Positions 32,684 to 35,155 of a DNA stretch of 35,155 nt are shown here, piece after piece. How positions within the stretch are numbered: the first letter of the stretch is position 1; the number at the start of each line of letters is the position of its first letter. The DNA is from Blattamonas nauphoetae. Its lineage: Eukaryota; Preaxostyla; Oxymonadida. The stretch is taken from NCBI GenBank assembly GCA_033064195.1, contig JARBJD010000543.1, positions 1-35,155 of the forward strand, read 5' to 3'. A model generated the notes under the pieces. The model ran no database searches, was not told where the DNA came from, and saw only the letters and a program-made list of their open reading frames with translations. The position numbers and the translations under genes were made by a program.

Positions 32684-33756
32684 ATGCGTATCCCCCTGTG
32701 TTGTCGATACGAATCGTTCAGCGCATGGTCGGCCATCAAAAGAAGCTCGAGAAATCAAGCCAAGGCGATCGAAAGAATGGGATTGTCAGAGCGACTCATA
32801 GTGGTGTTAGAAACCCGCTCTGGTTCATAAACCCGCAACCAGCGTGATAAAACCGCCACTTCATTCATGAATTATTCTGTTTTTCTAATGTCCACTACAG
32901 AAGTAATTAAGAAGTTTTTAGGAAGAAGTGAAAAAGAAAAACACGTTCGTGAAAAGTGACTTTCACATAAATGGGCCATGATTCAAACACAATTTGATGT
33001 TTCCAAGCCCATGACTCACTGCATGTCTTTCAGCCACAAAACAAGTGTCAATTCTCAAATCCAAATGTTTTTCAAATCCATCCGACCATTGGGAGTGAGA
33101 TTCAGCGATTCATGGATGAATCACAAAATGTCAACAATGAAGTATGTCTCTTTCTTGAAATCATACCTGTGATTATCCGATAGATAGTACATTCGAAGAA
33201 GGAGATAATATCTTGAATCGTACAGAGATTTACGTCAAGAAGACAAAAGGACAGTGACATCGATGATTGTGCATTCAAATGAAGAATAGAAGAGAAGAAA
33301 ATGAATCCGATCACTGAGACAATGTTTTTTGAAGCTCACAACAACGTACCCAACAAGAAAGCCAGAACAGAGTAGTATTTGATGACAAAGCAGAGTCTCG
33401 AAAAGGTCAGATTCAATTACGTCACTTCACGACTGTTTTCGATAGATTTTTTCGAAAATGTGAGAAAAATAGAGGATAATGTGAACAAATGGTGAAAGAG
33501 TGAGATTATGATGAAGATCGTTCGGTTGCGGTTTTTTGGACCCCCGTTGCGGGTTTCTGAACGCGTGCGGGTTTCTAACACCACTATCATTGCCAAGATG
33601 GACGAAAAGAAACCTTGTTTCAACAGCATGCGAAGGACCAAACCTCAGTTGGGGTTGTTTGGCCCGACGTCTTCAACCAATGAAGAGGATGTTGATGATA
33701 CAGTTTGTGGTGTCTGTCATCAAAGGGATCAACTGAAATCGTCGGAAGATCGCTAG
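32684..33756 (+). CDS. small host frame (exon?) with a CxxC motif, split by a 788-bp TIR element
   Basis: The pieces are 32684-32798 and 33590-33756. With one copy of the 3-bp target TCA they form one 93-aa frame from ATG (MRIPLCCRYESF) to TAG. The middle is basic and helical (AIERMGLSERL then IAKMDEKK across the junction), followed by an acidic stretch and VCGVCHQRDQ. The C-x-x-C start resembles the first half of a PHD/RING-type zinc finger, whose remaining ligands are missing, so this may be one exon of a longer gene. Each half alone has coding-like composition, which supports the junction. Confidence 0.5.
32799..33586. mobile_element. 788-bp MITE-like TIR element with ~60-bp inverted ends
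   Basis: The inverted ends start TAGTGGTGTTAGAAACCCGC (20 bp identical) and stay similar for about 62 bp (32799-32861 and 33524-33586). Each end contains three iterations of a ~20-bp G-T-(N)-AAACCCGC unit. The flanks carry TCA on both sides (32796-32798 and 33587-33589). A 2-bp TA duplication with slightly shorter ends is the alternative, but only TCA keeps the host frame. There is no coding capacity. The superfamily is unresolved; 3-bp duplications fit PIF/Harbinger or other groups. Confidence 0.8.
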
Positions 33757-33890
33757 ATCGTTAGATTTCTCGTTGAGCTTCAGCGCTGTTCATGTCAATG
33801 ATGGCCTTTGTAAAGATGGATGGATGCGTGACAATGACAGTACAACCCGCGTGATAGCACTTTTCCGAGATATATCCCTACTCAGCAGAA
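33757..33890. other. short intergenic or intronic stretch
   Basis: No gene or repeat is supported. It contains ACAACCCGCGTGATAGCAC (33842 on), which weakly resembles the iterated unit of the preceding element's ends. Confidence 0.35.
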
Positions 33891-35136
33891 ATGTCTTCAA
33901 TATTTAGCAAATTCTTTTCGAAAAGGTTCCGACGAAGGATTGGAGCTTCTGCCTCCTCCCTCCAGCTTCTGCCTCCTCCCTCCAGCTTCTGCCTCCTCCC
34001 TCCAGCTTCTGCCTCCTCCCTCCAGCTTCTGCCTCCTCCCTCCAGCTTCTGCCTCCTCCCTCCAGCTTCTGCCTCCTCCCATCAGCTTCTGCCTCCTCCC
34101 TCCAGCTTCTGCCTCCTCCCTCCAGCTTCTGCCTCCTCCCTCCAGCTTCTGCCTCCTCCCACCAGCTTCTGCCTCCTCCCTCCAGCTTCTGCCTCCTCCC
34201 TCCAGCTTCTGCCTCCTCCCTCCAGCTTCTGCCTCCTCCCTCCAGCTTCTGCCTCCTCCCTCCAGCTTCTGCCTCCTCCCTCCAGCTTCTGCCTCCTCCC
34301 TCCAGCTTCTGCCTCCTCCCATCAGCTTCTGCCTCCTCCCTCCAGCTTCTGCCTCCTCCCATCAGCTTCTGCCTCCTCCCATCAGCTTCTGCCTCCTCCC
34401 TCCAGCTTCTGCCTCCTCCCATCAGCTTCTGCCTCCTCCCTCCAGCTTCTGCCTCCTCCCATCAGCTTCTGCCTCCTCCCATCAGCTTCTGCCTCCTCCC
34501 TCCAGCTTCTGCCTCCTCCCATCAGCTTCTGCCTCCTCCCATCAGCTTCTGCCTCCTCCCTCCAGCTTCTGCCTCCTCCCATCAGCTTCTGCCTCCTCCC
34601 TCCAGCTTCTGCCTCCTCCCATCAGCTTCTGCCTCCTCCCACCAGCTTCTGCCTCCTCCAAGAACTCCGAGCGTCGTGACAGACTTCGACATGGTCGAAG
34701 ACGAAGTGCAAAAACTGTTGTTGGACAAAGTGATCGGTCCAATGCAGCCTTTCATCGAGTCCGTGTGCCGCAACAGATATCGCATCCGGGACGCCTACAA
34801 ATCGAACCAGCTGTCGCAGCTGATTGGCTCACTCTTCCAAAACGCGACATCTTCACTCCGACTCTTCGGACGATCCGTTCCCTGCCCATCAGCTTGTGTT
34901 TTGTGAGCTGTTTGGCGTTCTTCCCGGGCGACTCGCTTCTCTGGCACTTTCTGGACGAGCTCGGTCAGCTGGTTGAGTGGTGGTTGGAGGATGGAACAAG
35001 CGAAGACAAAGAGCGAGGAGAGATGCTGGTGCGGGATCTGAGAGAGGAGGGTCTGTTTGATTGTGTAGAAGGGATGAGGATGACGGAACAATCAGAGTCA
35101 CGCGGTTCGACATTGGATATACTTCGAACTCTGTGA
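33891..35136 (+). CDS. helical protein gene with a long low-complexity N-terminal repeat, frame unresolved
   Basis: An ATG at 33891 (MSSIFSKFFSKRFRRR) leads into a 720-bp minisatellite that has no stop in any forward frame. Downstream, convincing coding sequence begins near 34660 (TPSVVTDFDMVEDEVQKLLLDK, PFIESVCRNRYRIRDAYK) in a frame different from that ATG. At the A-run 34839-34842 it switches to another frame that continues well (LRTIRSLPISLCFVSCLAFF … LLWHFLDELGQLVEWW) to a stop at 35134-35136. GTGAGT at 35133 could instead be a splice donor, so the gene may go past the window. The style matches the helical-repeat-like proteins at 7204-15024. The A-run shift is probably a sequencing error. 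The function is unknown. Confidence 0.5.
33941..34660 (+). repeat. 36-copy 20-bp minisatellite
   Basis: Exactly 36 units of TCCAGCTTCTGCCTCCTCCC with no length variation. Nearly all variation is in the first three bases of the unit: TCC (most), ATC (common after 34321), ACC (34161 and 34641) and TGG in the first unit. As 20 is not divisible by three, each unit shifts the frame and three units encode 20 residues (…SASSLQLLPPPSSFCLLPP…). All six frames lack stops over long spans, so the long frames on both strands here are by-products of the repeat. Confidence 0.95.
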
Positions 35137-35155
35137 GTTTTGGGACAGGATGAAA

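Noticed and set aside
33897-34742. Gly/Arg/Glu-rich minus-strand frames over the minisatellite
   Set aside because: Translations of the same 20-bp repeat on the other strand, with no independent evidence.
33940-35136. One 398-codon frame running through the minisatellite
   Set aside because: It is open only because the repeat lacks stops. Just after the repeat (34660-34830) the coding-like frame is a different one, so this long protein is unlikely to be made as such.

Overview
The window is nuclear DNA of a gene-dense eukaryote with very small introns. Spliced genes can be read directly, with GT...AG introns of about 29-43 nt plus a few of 119-203 nt. The clearest is a three-exon ADF/cofilin gene at 16883-17438. 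Large helical-repeat-like proteins, secreted Cys-rich proteins and beta-helix-like surface proteins, together with tiny introns and many mobile elements, suggest a free-living or gut-dwelling protist. An oxymonad/metamonad such as Blattamonas fits the protein style, but that is inference and not proven here.

Layout. 1-908: no supported gene. 909-1502 (-): a small protein of three tandem repeats. 1731-6507 (+): a secreted beta-helix-like protein gene split by a 3424-bp terminal-inverted-repeat (TIR) element (2435-5858, 6-bp target duplication TGTCCT); the reading frame matches exactly across the insertion. 7204-10504 (-) and 11112-15024 (-): two large multi-exon alpha-helical (HEAT/ARM-like) proteins. 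15255-16688 (+): an unrecognised 455-aa protein. 16883-17438 (+): cofilin. 17645-22453 (-): a 1535-aa secreted Cys-rich/coiled-coil protein. From 22758 on the window is mostly repeats and mobile DNA. There is a 2395-bp hAT-type element (22758-25152) with an 8-bp target duplication, carrying a G-rich minisatellite and a piece of a surface-protein gene. A near-perfect 6.57-kb palindrome (25784-32349) has arms that each carry a broken reverse-transcriptase fossil joined to a host-like exon. A 788-bp TIR element (32799-33586) sits inside another reading frame with a 3-bp duplication. At the right edge is a gene preceded by a 36-copy 20-bp minisatellite.

The main story is insertion biology. Two unrelated-looking TIR elements sit inside host open reading frames, and in both cases taking out the element plus one target-site copy leaves one uninterrupted frame. 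The 3.4-kb element and the hAT element also share a subterminal hairpin next to a GCGCYTAATTAGG motif and clusters of TGTCC-type motifs, although their TIRs and target-site lengths differ. Possible readings are very recent or heterozygous insertions, splicing of element-containing transcripts, or programmed DNA removal. The sequence alone cannot choose between them.

Several one-base frame discrepancies in otherwise good exons, and homopolymer-length differences between the palindrome arms, hint at residual long-read assembly errors, so small frame breaks should not be over-read.
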